DNA of 64,000 nucleotides from Irpex lacteus (taxonomy: Eukaryota; Basidiomycota; Agaricomycetes; Polyporales; Irpicaceae): NCBI GenBank assembly GCA_001986395.2, contig MQVO02000029.1, positions 1-64,000 on the forward strand, read 5' to 3'. Positions 63,812 through 64,000 of the stretch are shown here, one piece after another. Made by a program: the position numbers and the translations under genes. The notes under the pieces are model-generated. The model had not been told where the DNA came from, ran no database searches, and worked only from the letters and a program-made list of their open reading frames with translations. How positions within the stretch are numbered: position 1 is the first letter of the stretch; each line of letters starts with the position of its first letter.

Positions 63812-64000
63812 GGTTCATGGGAGTCGGCAACCAGGGCAACATTGTCTGCAGACCGGGGAAGACGCCGTTTCCTATTCCGCTAAGCGAGATACGCTAAGGG
63901 ACGCGATCCCGACGCGTCCTGATCCCACTAATTACCCGATCCCATCTCGCGTCGCAACGTGTCAGCCAATCAGCAGGTACGTGGCCAGCTGGGCGCGTAG
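63812..64000. other. Upstream region of the coiled-coil gene, window end
   Basis: GC-rich 5' sequence of the coiled-coil gene, running to the window end. No second start codon or gene can be supported here. Confidence 0.4.

Overview
This window is nuclear DNA from a filamentous basidiomycete, most likely an agaricomycete. It has about 31 to 33 protein genes packed at roughly one per 2 kb on both strands. Nearly all are cut by many short introns of about 50-60 nt (GT..AG with pyrimidine-rich ends). The gene content (separate ADE8, LYS1 of the alpha-aminoadipate lysine route, PIL1 eisosome protein, GH131 enzyme, cupredoxin GPI protein) is fungal. I see no transposon, rRNA, tRNA, CRISPR or biosynthetic cluster. 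Gene models were built by hand from reading frames and splice sites.

Layout. 1-1.1 kb: 3' part of a two-domain cupredoxin-like GPI surface protein, with many single-base frame breaks. 2-4.7 kb: CBF5 pseudouridine synthase and ribosomal protein L22, divergent. 4.9-16.7 kb: two very large minus-strand genes, a DHX57/YLR419W-type DEAH helicase and the chromatin remodeler INO80. 16.9-24.1 kb: a possible tiny gene, fumarase FUM1, PEX11, CMC1, lipoyl synthase LIP5 and ribosomal protein S28. 24.7-35.7 kb: a GT8 glycosyltransferase, KAE1, LYS1, a proline/serine-rich orphan, flavocytochrome b2 and a secreted GH131-like enzyme. 36-44.4 kb: mainly poorly known proteins (a nuclear-looking low-complexity protein, an AT-hook protein, a J-domain protein, and a seven-span membrane protein with a long cytoplasmic tail). 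44.9-57.6 kb: ADE8, eIF4E, PIL1, TRM44, an F-box-like protein, ELP4, IMP1 and a TTC1-like TPR protein. 58.3-61.4 kb: a tandem pair of SDR oxidoreductases. 61.7-63.8 kb: a coiled-coil protein with a conserved C-terminal domain.

How the genes work together. Most are housekeeping genes placed without operon logic. Several act in mitochondria (FUM1, LIP5, CMC1, IMP1, possibly CYB2) and several modify RNA (CBF5, KAE1, ELP4, TRM44), but they are scattered and I do not infer a functional cluster. The least explained items are the seven-span membrane protein, the AT-hook/coiled-coil protein, the tandem SDR pair with TATA promoters, two GC-AG introns in adjacent genes, and two possible unannotated short genes.

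A recurring technical signal matters to anyone using this sequence. Reading frames break at places where adding one base to a homopolymer run restores a coherent protein (about ten such sites in 1-1120, and single sites near 9442, 16445, 16499 and 39886). I read these as sequencing or assembly contractions rather than pseudogenes, which read mapping would settle.
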